Source of the DNA: Pseudomonadota bacterium
GTDB lineage: Bacteria; Pseudomonadota; Gammaproteobacteria; Steroidobacterales; SZUA-146
NCBI GenBank assembly: GCA_039028935.1
Contig: JBCCHD010000002.1
Span: 62,001 to 126,000, forward strand
DNA: 64,000 nt
Reading direction: 5' to 3'
The position numbers and the translations under genes were made by a program. The first letter of the stretch is position 1. Every line of letters starts with the position of its first letter. Positions 8,621 to 23,110 of this stretch are shown here, in pieces. The notes under the pieces were generated by a model. It did not search any database. It was not told where the DNA came from and saw nothing but the letters and a program-made list of their open reading frames with translations.

Positions 8621-10624
8621 CTAGCGCTTGCGCGCGAGATGATAGCGCGCGCTTTTACGCAGAAGTGTTCGCACTAACCCGCGTATAACGAACGCCACGA
8701 CGATGAGCACGGCCAGTTCAACAAAATGCGTAAGCAGGACATTATCAATCGACGCAATGGCGGAGGTCGTGTGCAGCCAGCGCAAAGTGACCACACTCGC
8801 CAGTGCAAACAGCCACGCGCGATTGAACCCATCATCCCAACGCCACTGGGTTTCGTCAGCGCTTTGTCGTATCCACTCCTCAACCGGCGGCCGCGCTGGC
8901 CACCATGCGTCAACAAACAGTGCAACGGCGATGACGATTGTGGCAGCGATCGAAATGGGGTCGATGAGTATTGGTTGAGGTAGGCCGGCAAAAGCCAGTA
9001 ACCGGTCAAACAGAATGCAGCAACCGGTAAACAGAAGCGCCAGATAACCGCCATGCGTGTAGTTACTGCGCGAATAGACAACTTCAGAATCGGCTTTTTC
9101 CCATTGGCGCCAGCCTAGGGCGAGTAAACCGTAGCCCAACAGGCCCACAGCAAGCAGCGACAGCGCGGCAAGCGCCGAGCCGGACAAGTTGAGCCAAAAC
9201 GCGGAGGCGCGCTCCGCCCAGCCATAGGGAACAGCGTCAATGCCGCGCTGTAACACGGCGCGAGTGTGGGCGGCGAGCGCATTGGGCGTCACTTGCGATA
9301 AATAGATTGACACCGCCGTTGCGATGACCACAAACCATCGCAGAATCGACTTCACGCTTGCCCGAAATCTCCGCCGCAGCGACGCGCGGACGTTAGCTTG
9401 ATCCATTTCGTCCAACACGTCGTTGTTTTGCAGCCCTGGATAGCGTGCCTCGCGCAGCAGTGTATTGGTCACGCGTGTGACAAACTCATCCCGGTTGAGC
9501 CAATACGACGTGTGGTCAAAGACAGTGCTGCGGCGATTGGTCACCTCAAACGACGCCAAATAGTCGATCTTGCGATCAAACATCGCGCCGCCCGGCACCG
9601 GGTCGTGCGACGCGTAGGTGTCTGTCCAGCGAAATGACTGTTGCGGGTTGTCCGTGAACATCTGACTGGGGTCGAGATAGCTTTCGAGCCGGCTGTCTTC
9701 TGAATGCGCACGCAATGCAATTACTAGTAATGCAAACCCGAGCGCGCAAACGAGCAGAGACGCTAGATTTGTCGTGGTCCACAAAAGCGTGGCGCCGGTT
9801 GCGATGAAGCCCGTGGCGAGGGTGGCGAGCCAAGGGTACCACCAGCTGGCATGTGCGCCACCACGAACATGCGTAAGCTTGACCAACCCGGAGCCGTACG
9901 TATAAAGATGCAGACGTTTGCGCAGAGCGGGCTCGTCCCACTGATAAAGGCCGAGGCGCGATACCGCGGCCCCCTGCGAATGGGCCAGCACCACAATCGG
10001 TCCCGATACTCGTTCGGCCAGCCAAAGCAGTCGCTCGCGGAACACGCCGAGAATCGCCGCCTCCTGCACGGGGTTATCGGTAAAGACCAGCGCATCGCCG
10101 GCAATGCGAATCAGTATGTTGCGAAGTCCGCGCGCCACCGGCCCAATAATCGGCAGAAAGGACAGCAGGTTCACAACCATCAATGACAAACAGATAAAGG
10201 GCAAAGCCGCGGCCATGGCAAGATAGGCGAGTGTGGCCGGAATGGCGCTCACGATTTTTTGACCCAAGGTGGGGCGCTTCAACGCGCGCCGGATGAAGCG
10301 CCCAAAATGCCGCACGGCCACTGAGGGAAGGGCCATCAGCGACCAGTTGGTGAGCTGCGCGTACTTCGGCTCGAGAAACGATTCTGCCCAATGGCACTCC
10401 GCGAACGCCCAGTGTTTACCCAGTACAGCGATGTCCAATGAGGGTGGCTCGTCCGTTGTGCCCTTGGGTTTTGAGGTGAGCAGCGAGACATCGACGCCGT
10501 AGTTGGCTAAGCAACGGATAATCGCATTGCCGGCCGCCTCCAACGATTCGCCGGCTTTTTGAATGCCGATACCGTGCACGACCAGAATGCCGATATCGTC
10601 GACGCTGTTCTCGGAATTTTCCAT
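8621..10624 (-). CDS. Large membrane protein with alpha/beta-hydrolase domain
   Basis: From ATG 10624, behind AGAAGGAAG, the protein is 667 aa. Residues 9-20 read GILVVHGIGIQK, a typical first strand and oxyanion loop of an alpha/beta hydrolase. A likely nucleophile Ser216 sits in VVLAHSQGAAVS, a GxSxG variant with Ala in the first position. A later SHDPVPGG may hold the catalytic His or Asp. Hydrophobic segments lie between the hydrolase strands (about residues 130-170), after the nucleophile (about 260-310) and through the C-terminal third, giving six or more membrane spans. A lipase or esterase facing lipid substrates is plausible, but this is inferred. It appears to be a single gene. Confidence 0.7.
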   Translation of the reverse strand: MENSENSVDDIGILVVHGIGIQKAGESLEAAGNAIIRCLANYGVDVSLLTSKPKGTTDEPPSLDIAVLGKHWAFAECHWAESFLEPKYAQLTNWSLMALPSVAVRHFGRFIRRALKRPTLGQKIVSAIPATLAYLAMAAALPFICLSLMVVNLLSFLPIIGPVARGLRNILIRIAGDALVFTDNPVQEAAILGVFRERLLWLAERVSGPIVVLAHSQGAAVSRLGLYQWDEPALRKRLHLYTYGSGLVKLTHVRGGAHASWWYPWLATLATGFIATGATLLWTTTNLASLLVCALGFALLVIALRAHSEDSRLESYLDPSQMFTDNPQQSFRWTDTYASHDPVPGGAMFDRKIDYLASFEVTNRRSTVFDHTSYWLNRDEFVTRVTNTLLREARYPGLQNNDVLDEMDQANVRASLRRRFRASVKSILRWFVVIATAVSIYLSQVTPNALAAHTRAVLQRGIDAVPYGWAERASAFWLNLSGSALAALSLLAVGLLGYGLLALGWRQWEKADSEVVYSRSNYTHGGYLALLFTGCCILFDRLLAFAGLPQPILIDPISIAATIVIAVALFVDAWWPARPPVEEWIRQSADETQWRWDDGFNRAWLFALASVVTLRWLHTTSAIASIDNVLLTHFVELAVLIVVAFVIRGLVRTLLRKSARYHLARKR

Positions 10625-10960
10625 GCAGCTTCCTTCTACACCACCGTGAACGTGATGGTGCACCAGAGTGTTCGATGGACATCGCCCGGCGCGGCGATCG
10701 CGCTCCGCGTCTTGGTCGATCCTATCGGGGAGCGAGCTCTAATCTTGCATGCCGCAGCGCAAAAAGCCAGCGCGAGTTGCGGGGGTTGGCCGAAAAATAG
10801 GTGTCATCAGAGCGGCTCTGAGCTTTTTTGATGTTCCATCGAACCGGCCCACCGTCTGGGGCGCATGGATACGGTGGAAATACCACACTGGCGCGACCAT
10901 CCGCGGCGCTAACACATCTATTGGAGGTTGCGTACACGGCGAACCTAACGGGAGAACAGG
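10625..10960. other. Divergent intergenic region with orphan terminator-like hairpin
   Basis: This 336-base space separates the minus-strand hydrolase from the plus-strand lipoprotein. Both promoters should lie here. No open frame in it looks like protein. The notable element is a plus-strand hairpin with a T run at 10807-10829, listed separately. A short dyad GTGG-AAATA-CCAC lies further downstream. GGGAG about six bases before 10961 is the lipoprotein gene's ribosome site. Confidence 0.5.
10807..10829 (+). terminator. Terminator-like hairpin with no upstream gene
   Basis: TCAGAG (10807-10812), loop CGG, CTCTGA (10816-10821), then GC and six T residues at 10824-10829. The stem is only six pairs, so the terminator is moderate at best. 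No plus-strand gene lies upstream, so if it is real it ends a short RNA or attenuates the leader of the lipoprotein gene at 10961. Confidence 0.35.
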
Positions 10961-11407
10961 ATGTTTAAGCACTTAACGATGGTATTGGGCGTCATGGCAC
11001 TGAGTGCCTGCACCATCACGACCGATCTCACCACTCAGGACGATGGCTTCGATAGCTGGATAATGGTGTTGGAGAACGACGCCGACGGCAATACGCTCGA
11101 AGGATCCAAAGACGTCTTGATCCGTGCCGTTCGTAACGGCAAACCCGTGCGCGTGTACACGGCGGGTCGACGCATCGAACACGCGGCCGATGCTCAGTTT
11201 CTATCGATATTTGACGGCGAAGTCTTTGCACAGCTGACACCGATTGAGTCTCAGCGACCGACTCTCGAGCCTCTGCAAATGGTGTTTCGGGAACCCGGTC
11301 AAAAATGGCGTGCTATTCGCGGTACGAACGGATTTGTTACGGCCTTTATGGACGGTGGTGAGCCGAATATCCGTCAGGCCGGCACGGTCTGGTTTGTGCA
11401 GTATTAA
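10961..11407 (+). CDS. Small lipoprotein of unknown function
   Basis: The 148-aa product starts MFKHLTMVLGVMALSACTI, a lipoprotein signal with lipobox LSAC, so Cys17 should be acylated. Residue 18 is Thr, not Asp, which favours sorting to the outer membrane. The rest is hydrophilic, with alternating beta-type residues and no domain I recognise; the end MVFREPGQKWRAIRGTNGF may form a small beta unit. GGGAG upstream supports the ATG. There is no obvious partner: the hydrolase is divergent and the cytochrome gene starts 357 bases further on. Confidence 0.75.
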   Translation: MFKHLTMVLGVMALSACTITTDLTTQDDGFDSWIMVLENDADGNTLEGSKDVLIRAVRNGKPVRVYTAGRRIEHAADAQFLSIFDGEVFAQLTPIESQRPTLEPLQMVFREPGQKWRAIRGTNGFVTAFMDGGEPNIRQAGTVWFVQY

Positions 11408-11764
11408 TCCCTCACAGGCGATTTTTCGTGGCTCATCCGCTTTGCGGATTGGCCGTTAAATCACTCCGTCGCCGCTTGAGATAGCGCGATCACCCACAGG
11501 GATGAGTGGTGAACCGCTGCCGATCTGTTCGTGGTCGCCTCGCCGTGTCATCCGCCGTGCGCACCATCACGGTGGTAGACAGGAGACTCGATGTCGTTCT
11601 AACGTTGTAAACGCTCGGTTTGTCTCAATCGAGGCCAACCTAGACGGGCGTCATTTGCGCCGGCACACGCAAATGCATATAGTTTTTAGCATCTGAATAC
11701 ACTTTGGTTGTATGCGAGGCGAAGCGCATACGACCCGTCAAGTACACAACCTTTGGAGAATTCT
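11408..11764. other. Intergenic region upstream of the cytochrome c' gene
   Basis: This 357-base gap has no convincing gene. A six-pair hairpin (ATCCGC-TTT-GCGGAT) follows the lipoprotein gene but lacks a T run. A 7-base dyad GTATGCG/CGCATAC with an 8-base loop occupies 11712-11733, just before the cytochrome c' ribosome site (TGGAG). It could influence translation of that gene. I see no clear promoter hexamers. Confidence 0.4.
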
Positions 11765-12289
11765 ATGAAGCGTAGTGCGCTCATGCTCGCGTTCGTGTGG
11801 CTGTTTGCTTTGGCTGGCTGTGATTCAGGAGGCGCAAATCCGTCGGCGGCCTCATCGGCCGAAGCGACGGCCGCGCCGAGTGGGCCTGAACCTGACCGAG
11901 CAATGTTGGCCGCGACCAAACAACGCAAGGCTTTATTCACACTCATTTTTAAGAACTACTTGCCTATAGCCAGCATGGCGCGCGAACGCATTCCTTTTGA
12001 TGCCGACGTGGTGCGCACAAACGCGGAACATATCCAAAACTTGGGCGCGATGATGGCCGATGTATTTGAAACCGATACGCGCGGTTCCGGCGTTGTCACC
12101 GAATCGCTCGACGCCATTTGGGAACAGCCCGAAAAGTATGCGCAAAAAATTTCTGCTTTTCAGGCAGCCAGCGTGGCGCTTGTAGGTGCCGCGGCAACCG
12201 GCGATGAAGCGACAATAAAAGCGTCTGCCGGTCGCTTAGGCCAGTCGTGCGGCTCGTGCCATGACGACTTCAGGGTTGACGACGACTAG
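11765..12289 (+). CDS. Lipoprotein cytochrome c' / c-556 family
   Basis: From ATG 11765, behind TTTGGAG, the protein is 174 aa. The start MKRSALMLAFVWLFALAGCD has a lipobox LAGC, so it is a lipid-anchored periplasmic protein. A Ser/Ala/Pro-rich linker follows. The body is all-helical, as in the cytochrome c' four-helix bundle, with the haem-binding CGSCH near the C-terminus in the usual place. Conserved features include DRAMLAATKQRKALF and the distance to the final helix. Family members bind gases or transfer electrons. Most are soluble, so the anchor is unusual. It overlaps the downstream cytochrome b561 gene by 29 bases, which suggests the two proteins work together. Confidence 0.9.
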   Translation: MKRSALMLAFVWLFALAGCDSGGANPSAASSAEATAAPSGPEPDRAMLAATKQRKALFTLIFKNYLPIASMARERIPFDADVVRTNAEHIQNLGAMMADVFETDTRGSGVVTESLDAIWEQPEKYAQKISAFQAASVALVGAAATGDEATIKASAGRLGQSCGSCHDDFRVDDD

Positions 12290-12980
12290 CACACGTTGCC
12301 GCGCTTTGACGGATAAACCCACAACTCGACTTGTCTGGGACTTGCCGACGCGCCTATTTCATTGGTTGTTAGCGTTGAGTCTGCTGGCGTCGTATGTCAC
12401 CGCTAAAATCGGCTACGACGCGCGTCAGCTGCACCTTTGGCTTGGATACTGGATGATCGGTTTGCTCGCGTTTCGTATCGTGTGGGGTTTTGTTGGCACT
12501 CGGCATGCGCGCTTCTTGGCCTTTTTCCCGACACCGGGTCGAGTGGTGGCCTACCTAAAACGCGTTGCACGTGGCGAGGCAAAGGAAACGGTCGGTCACA
12601 ACCCGCTTGGTAGCATCATGATTTTTATGACGCTTGCCCTGCTGAGCTTACAGGCAGTCAGTGGGTTATTTGTGGATGACGAAATCATGTTTGCCGGGCC
12701 TTACGCCATGGCGGTGTCGGTGGAGTTCGCCAGCTGGATGAACAGAATCCATCATACTGCGATCAATCTGATTCTCGTGTTGGTCGGCATTCACATCGCG
12801 GCGGTGTTGTATCACGTGTTGGTCAAAAAAGAAGGCCTTATCCGAGCCATGTTCAGCGGCCGGAAGTCGGCCGATGTTGTGCCCGAAGAGGAGAGTATTG
12901 GACATTCTCGGTTGGGAATGGCGTTCGCGGTTGGGGTTGTTGTCGCAGGATTGACGTATTGGATGACACTCGGCGCCTGA
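12261..12980 (+). CDS. Cytochrome b561-family membrane protein
   Basis: This predicted di-haem electron-transfer protein has four main membrane spans and a fifth at the C-terminus. It starts with the family motif RLVWDLPTRLFHWLLALSLL, and further His ligands are expected in QLHLWLGYW, the segment with RIHHTAINL, and GIHIAAVLYHVLV. Length is 239 aa from ATG 12261, inside the upstream cytochrome c' gene; the first 15 residues are poor and a TTG at 12306 is an alternative start. Such proteins take electrons from quinol or deliver them to a small c-type cytochrome. The overlapping cytochrome c' gene supports that pairing. Confidence 0.9.
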   Translation: MTTSGLTTTSTRCRALTDKPTTRLVWDLPTRLFHWLLALSLLASYVTAKIGYDARQLHLWLGYWMIGLLAFRIVWGFVGTRHARFLAFFPTPGRVVAYLKRVARGEAKETVGHNPLGSIMIFMTLALLSLQAVSGLFVDDEIMFAGPYAMAVSVEFASWMNRIHHTAINLILVLVGIHIAAVLYHVLVKKEGLIRAMFSGRKSADVVPEEESIGHSRLGMAFAVGVVVAGLTYWMTLGA

Positions 12981-13388
12981 ATTTCTTTGTCGTAAAGCAA
13001 TGGCATGCTGAGCACTACGCGGATACCTCAAGCGGTTTCGCTATGCTCACTCTAGGATCCAGGCGGAAGATCAACGCGACAATCGGGGTCAAACTAACTA
13101 GCGTTGCAAATGAAAAGAAAATCGACTGCGCACGCCTTTCTTGGCAACTGGCTTTCTGTCAAGGAATGCAGGGGTGTAACGAAACGTATTGATCGATTCA
13201 AACGACGCTGCAATGAATGAATCATGTCCTTCGGACATGCCGACGCGCAAACGCAATACGGACTGATTGACATGCATTGCGACGGGATCTTAAAAACGCA
13301 CTCGCGATAATCGCTATCCCTGCCTGTCATCATCGTGCTGCCTCGTTGAGGTTTCACTCAACGAGGCAGCTCGAATTCGATAATTTGA
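12981..13388. other. Convergent intergenic region with two perfect hairpins
   Basis: These 408 bases lie between the stops of cytochrome b561 and the AbgT transporter. No frame looks coding. Two clean dyads are present: CATGTCC-TTC-GGACATG at 13223-13239 and a 14-base perfect stem at 13337-13370. Neither is followed by a T run. They may be terminators of unusual type, RNA processing sites or repeat elements. Confidence 0.5.
13337..13370. terminator. 14-bp perfect stem-loop after the AbgT gene
   Basis: The left arm is GCTGCCTCGTTGAG at 13337-13350, the loop GTTTCA, and the right arm CTCAACGAGGCAGC at 13357-13370, fully complementary. It begins 19 bases beyond the AbgT stop on the minus strand, where a terminator would sit. 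No U tract follows on either strand, so it may instead protect the 3' end of the mRNA. Confidence 0.5.
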
Positions 13389-14918
13389 TTAGGGATAGGC
13401 ATAGCTTGACTGAATGCCAAGCGGTATGCCGGCAAACGAGTAAAGCAGTAAGAACACCGACCACAGGGCCAGGAACGACAGCGAGTAAGGCAGCATCATG
13501 GCCGTTAGCGTGCCAATTCCGGTGCTCTTAACGTAACGCTGGCAATACACCACCACCAATGGGAAGTAAGGCATCAGCGGAGTGATGATATTGGTACTCG
13601 AGTCGCCGACCCGATAGGCGGCCTGTGTGAGGTCAGGCGAAATGCCCAGCTGCATCAGCATCGGCACAAAAATGGGCGCAAGCAGCCCCCATTTGCCACT
13701 CGCGGAACCGACGAAAATATTTACAAATCCGGTAAGCAAAATAATGCCGACGATGGTGATCGACGAGGGTAACGCCAACGCTTTGAGCGCCGCGGCCCCT
13801 TTGAGCGCGAGCAGCACACCGAGATTGGACTGACCAAAGGCATACACAAACTGAGCGATAAAAAACATGATGACCAGGTAGTACGCCATGCTGTTCATTG
13901 ACTTTGTCATACCGACAATCACGTCTTTAGATCCCTTCATCGAACCGGACACGGCACCAAACACAATGCCGGGAATCAGGAACAGCAAGAAGATAAGCGA
14001 CACAATCGATCGCATCAGTGGCGCCTGAAAACTGGATATGTCGCCCGTTGCGTCGCGCCAAGGCGAGCCGGCGGGCAGCGAGGTGGCGATAAGGACAATA
14101 ACCCCGAGCAACATCGAGATGCCCGCCCACCGCAGACCTTTGCGTTCCGCTTCCTCGAGATTTTTCATTTCGGGTAGATCTTCGGCGTCTCCGTCGATTT
14201 CCTGGCTCTGCAGCCTCGGTTCGACGATTCGGTCCGTAACAAACCAGCCCAATGCCACGATCAGAACCGATGAGGCCGTCGTAAAGAAATAATTATTGAG
14301 TGGATTGAGTGTGACGTCGGGATCGAGAATCTGTGCGCCCGCTTGAGTGAGGCCTTGCAGCAAAGGATCGATCGAAGACGGTATGAAGCTGGCTGAAAAA
14401 CCGCCCGAAACACCGGCAAACGCGGCCGCGATGCCCGCGAGCGGATGTCGACCGGCGGCGTAGAAAATGACGCCACCCAGCGGGATAACAAGCACATAAC
14501 CCGCGTCGGCGGCGGCGTGACTAGCGATCCCCACCACGATCACCATCGGTGTGATGAGTTTGGCTGGCGTCACATTCAGCAGCGCTCGAAGACCGGCGTT
14601 GATAAAGCCTGTGTGTTCAGCCACGCCGATTCCCAGCATGGCTACGAGCACCACGCCCACCGGATGAAAATGCGAGAAGTTCGTCACCATTACCGATAAA
14701 AACTCGGTAAAGGCTGATCCGGACAGCAGGTTATTGATAACCAGCTTTTCCCCGGAGCGCGGATCGATTACGTCGAAACTCACATACGATAGCAGCCACG
14801 ACAGCACCCAAACGATAAACAGCAGGGCGACAAAAAGGATGGCGGGATCGGGCAGTTTATTGCCTACGCGCTCAACGGTACCCAGCCAGCCACCTGATTT
14901 TTTTATTGTTTCGGTCAT
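13389..14918 (-). CDS. AbgT-family transporter
   Basis: This 509-aa integral inner-membrane protein has the AbgT start: GWLGTVERVGNKLPDPAILF, then NFSHFHPVGVVLVAMLGIGVAEHTGFI. Re-entrant hairpin regions SHAAADAGYVLVIPLGG and GSASGKWGLLAPIFVPML match the family's conserved cores. AbgT proteins import p-aminobenzoyl-glutamate in E. coli, while others export sulfonamides using the proton gradient. Which applies here is not visible, and no abgA/abgB hydrolase genes are nearby. About ten or more hydrophobic segments are present and the length is normal. It is read from a 194-base upstream region after the acyltransferase gene. Confidence 0.92.
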   Translation of the reverse strand: MTETIKKSGGWLGTVERVGNKLPDPAILFVALLFIVWVLSWLLSYVSFDVIDPRSGEKLVINNLLSGSAFTEFLSVMVTNFSHFHPVGVVLVAMLGIGVAEHTGFINAGLRALLNVTPAKLITPMVIVVGIASHAAADAGYVLVIPLGGVIFYAAGRHPLAGIAAAFAGVSGGFSASFIPSSIDPLLQGLTQAGAQILDPDVTLNPLNNYFFTTASSVLIVALGWFVTDRIVEPRLQSQEIDGDAEDLPEMKNLEEAERKGLRWAGISMLLGVIVLIATSLPAGSPWRDATGDISSFQAPLMRSIVSLIFLLFLIPGIVFGAVSGSMKGSKDVIVGMTKSMNSMAYYLVIMFFIAQFVYAFGQSNLGVLLALKGAAALKALALPSSITIVGIILLTGFVNIFVGSASGKWGLLAPIFVPMLMQLGISPDLTQAAYRVGDSSTNIITPLMPYFPLVVVYCQRYVKSTGIGTLTAMMLPYSLSFLALWSVFLLLYSFAGIPLGIQSSYAYP

Positions 14919-15112
14919 TGTTCTTCCCGTTTCATACCAGACCGGGAGTTTACCGTAATTGGTGCCGGTTTATGTATCGACACCGCGTGACGCCCGACAT
15001 GTGGTCAGTTGGGCGGGTCATCACGCATCGCACAATCGCGCCGACGGTCGTGTGGCCTTCGAGCCAAAGAGGAGCAAACAGTTGAAATAAAAGGGAGAAA
15101 GTAAACGAGTAA

Positions 15113-16018
15113 TCAGGCGGGTTTGTAGGGAGCGAGCTCCGCAATTAGACGCTTAAGCTCATTGTCTTTGGCCTGCCATTTTTCGTTCACCCAGGTTTGG
15201 AAGCGGTCGCGAAAGGCCGAGTCGTTAAGGTAATCGCCGTTGAATATCCAGTCAGGAAGGATCTCATGCTGCACTTTAACGACCACTTTGCGCATGCGGC
15301 CACACATAAAGTCCCAGAAGCTCAGCTCGGTGGGATAGGCGATCGTGACGTCTAGGTAGTTTTTCATTTTGTTGCCCAGTACCGAAATGGCAAAGGCCAG
15401 TCCGCCGGCTTTGGGTTTGAGCAGATGCTGATAAGGCGAGAGTTGTTGCGCGTGTTTGGCCCGAGTAAATCGAGTGCCTTCGAGAAAGTTAATGACGGTG
15501 GCCGGATAGTCGTGCAGTTTGGCGCAAGCCTTGCGGGTGGCTTCGAGGTCGTCCGCACGCAGTGTTGGATTGGCTTCAATCTCTTTGCGCGAATGGCGTT
15601 TCATGAACGGCATCTCAAGCGCCCACCAGGCTAAACCCAGTAGCGGTACCCAAATGAGATTCTTTTTAAGGAAGAATCGAGGGAACGGAATGCGTCGGTT
15701 GAGCGCCACCTGCAGCATAAACACGTCATTCCAGCTTTGATGATTGCTGCCCAGTAGATACCAATCATTGTGTTTAAGACCATCAACACCGCGAATATCA
15801 AAATCGATCTTGAGGATTCTGACCATCATGCGGTTGCACCAAATCCAACTCTCGCCAATCGTCTCTAGACCTCGAAAGCAGGCATTGCGCACGATCGGTA
15901 GTGGGACGAGCAATTTAACGATAGCGATGGCGTAAAACGGTATGATCCAGAACGTCAAATTCAGCACAAACAACAGCATACTGATGCTGCCCAAAATGGG
16001 CGCTGGTAAGAAAGTCAT
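15113..16018 (-). CDS. PlsC-type acyltransferase, YihG-like
   Basis: The 301-aa protein has two hydrophobic N-terminal segments and an acyltransferase domain with the HX4D motif in SNHQSWNDVF and FLEGTRFT, the pair that binds and activates glycerol-phosphate substrates. The conserved PKAGGLAFAI segment near residue 200 fits the YihG/YihG-like subfamily of 1-acylglycerol-3-phosphate acyltransferases. It would act at the inner-membrane face in phospholipid synthesis or remodelling. It lies upstream of the AbgT gene on the same strand, but the 194-base gap argues for separate transcripts. ATG 16018 is preceded by a weak GGGAAT. Confidence 0.88.
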   Translation of the reverse strand: MTFLPAPILGSISMLLFVLNLTFWIIPFYAIAIVKLLVPLPIVRNACFRGLETIGESWIWCNRMMVRILKIDFDIRGVDGLKHNDWYLLGSNHQSWNDVFMLQVALNRRIPFPRFFLKKNLIWVPLLGLAWWALEMPFMKRHSRKEIEANPTLRADDLEATRKACAKLHDYPATVINFLEGTRFTRAKHAQQLSPYQHLLKPKAGGLAFAISVLGNKMKNYLDVTIAYPTELSFWDFMCGRMRKVVVKVQHEILPDWIFNGDYLNDSAFRDRFQTWVNEKWQAKDNELKRLIAELAPYKPA

Positions 16019-16166
16019 ACTGGATTCCCGTTTTGCTCGAACGCGTATAAGACCCGACGCGCAGTCGTCATCATGTGAAGCATGATACTTGGATTACCCA
16101 CACTTTGGCATACCCCTTTGGACTATCCGCTGGCGGTGACGGCTGCGACGAGCCTGCACAGGTGAA

Positions 16167-17120
16167 TCAGGCGGCTTCAGCAAGCGGCGCCGTTCGCCGG
16201 CGCTCGTGGCGGTAGAGCGATTGCATAAACTCAACGGACAGTGGATAAGCGGCCTTCCACTCGTTGGCATCGGCGATCAGCGAGTCGGGCATATCCTCGG
16301 CACCGAGTCGAACATTGTCGGCAGCGCCGCCGCCAAACTCTTCCGGTTGCAGCCAGAGGCTCGAGATGCCCGCAAACGCGTAGTCAACGAAACTGCGCGT
16401 TTCGTCAACCAGATGGCCATTCTGCGCAAGTCGCGATTCGGTATCGGCCAGCAGCTTCTCAATGAAGCCTTTGGCCTTTTCGACATTGCCTGGCGTGATG
16501 CGGAATGACTTGGCGATCATGGTGCGCAGCAAAGGCGCCACGAGCCGGCCGAATGCGCGCTGAAACGCAGGCGTATTAGGGTCGTTAAGGCCCCAAAGGA
16601 TATCGAGTTTTTCCGGGTGTTTGAGCATGTGCGAGTACACCCACACCTGCAGATTGACGCCATAGCGATCCAGCGTTTGTTCAAACGCGACACGCTCTGG
16701 CGTGGGTGCCAAGAACGCCCGTTTTTCGGGTGCTTCATGGGCATACCGTCCCCAAAGATAGCGAAGAATCTCGGGCGAGTTGCCGATTGATGTGGTCACC
16801 GCGCCGGTGTGTACACGCAGTCGAGGTACGGAACGACCGGTGAAAAAGGCGCCCATTGACCCCACGCTTTGGTGCTCTTTGTACGGTATGTCCGCGCGAT
16901 CCAGGCACCAGCGCACCTTCTCCACAAAGTGGCTCACCGCAATGGTGTCGAGCTGAATCTCAGGGTTACCCCGGCGCATCAAGCCCTGAAGCGTTGCGCC
17001 CCAGCGGAGCACAAGCCAAACCAGTACGAGCATCAGCGCAACAAACCAGCCGAACTCGAACATTGCCACGACTAGCGGTAGCGCGAGTAAGGCGATAAAC
17101 AGTTTCACATCGGTGGTCAT
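16167..17120 (-). CDS. Membrane-anchored glutathione S-transferase-like protein
   Basis: The 317-aa protein opens with two hydrophobic segments (about residues 5-45). A GST N-terminal, thioredoxin-fold domain follows (FVEKVRWCLDRADIPYKEH, then VPRLRVHTGAVTTSIGNSPEILRYLW) and an all-helical C-terminal domain. Ser/Ile at NSPEILRYL corresponds to the gamma-glutamyl contact. The residue before VEKVRW is Phe rather than the catalytic Ser/Cys/Tyr I would expect, though a Ser precedes it by two positions. It probably detoxifies hydrophobic compounds at the membrane. It lies 84 bases downstream of gltD on the same strand and may be cotranscribed. Confidence 0.78.
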   Translation of the reverse strand: MTTDVKLFIALLALPLVVAMFEFGWFVALMLVLVWLVLRWGATLQGLMRRGNPEIQLDTIAVSHFVEKVRWCLDRADIPYKEHQSVGSMGAFFTGRSVPRLRVHTGAVTTSIGNSPEILRYLWGRYAHEAPEKRAFLAPTPERVAFEQTLDRYGVNLQVWVYSHMLKHPEKLDILWGLNDPNTPAFQRAFGRLVAPLLRTMIAKSFRITPGNVEKAKGFIEKLLADTESRLAQNGHLVDETRSFVDYAFAGISSLWLQPEEFGGGAADNVRLGAEDMPDSLIADANEWKAAYPLSVEFMQSLYRHERRRTAPLAEAA

Positions 17121-17204
17121 GGAACAAACCTGGTGATCAGTGTGCCGGTAGTGCGTTTCGACTCGACGGGCATCGCCTGTTCTCTAAGCGAGCGAAGGTC
17201 GTAA

Positions 17205-23110
<5,906 letters not shown>

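Noticed and set aside
11502-11696. 64-residue frame in the gap before the cytochrome c' gene
   Set aside because: No ribosome site and no protein-like composition.
12959-13192. 77-residue frame after the cytochrome b561 gene
   Set aside because: Starts inside b561, ends in a gap, and has no recognisable feature.
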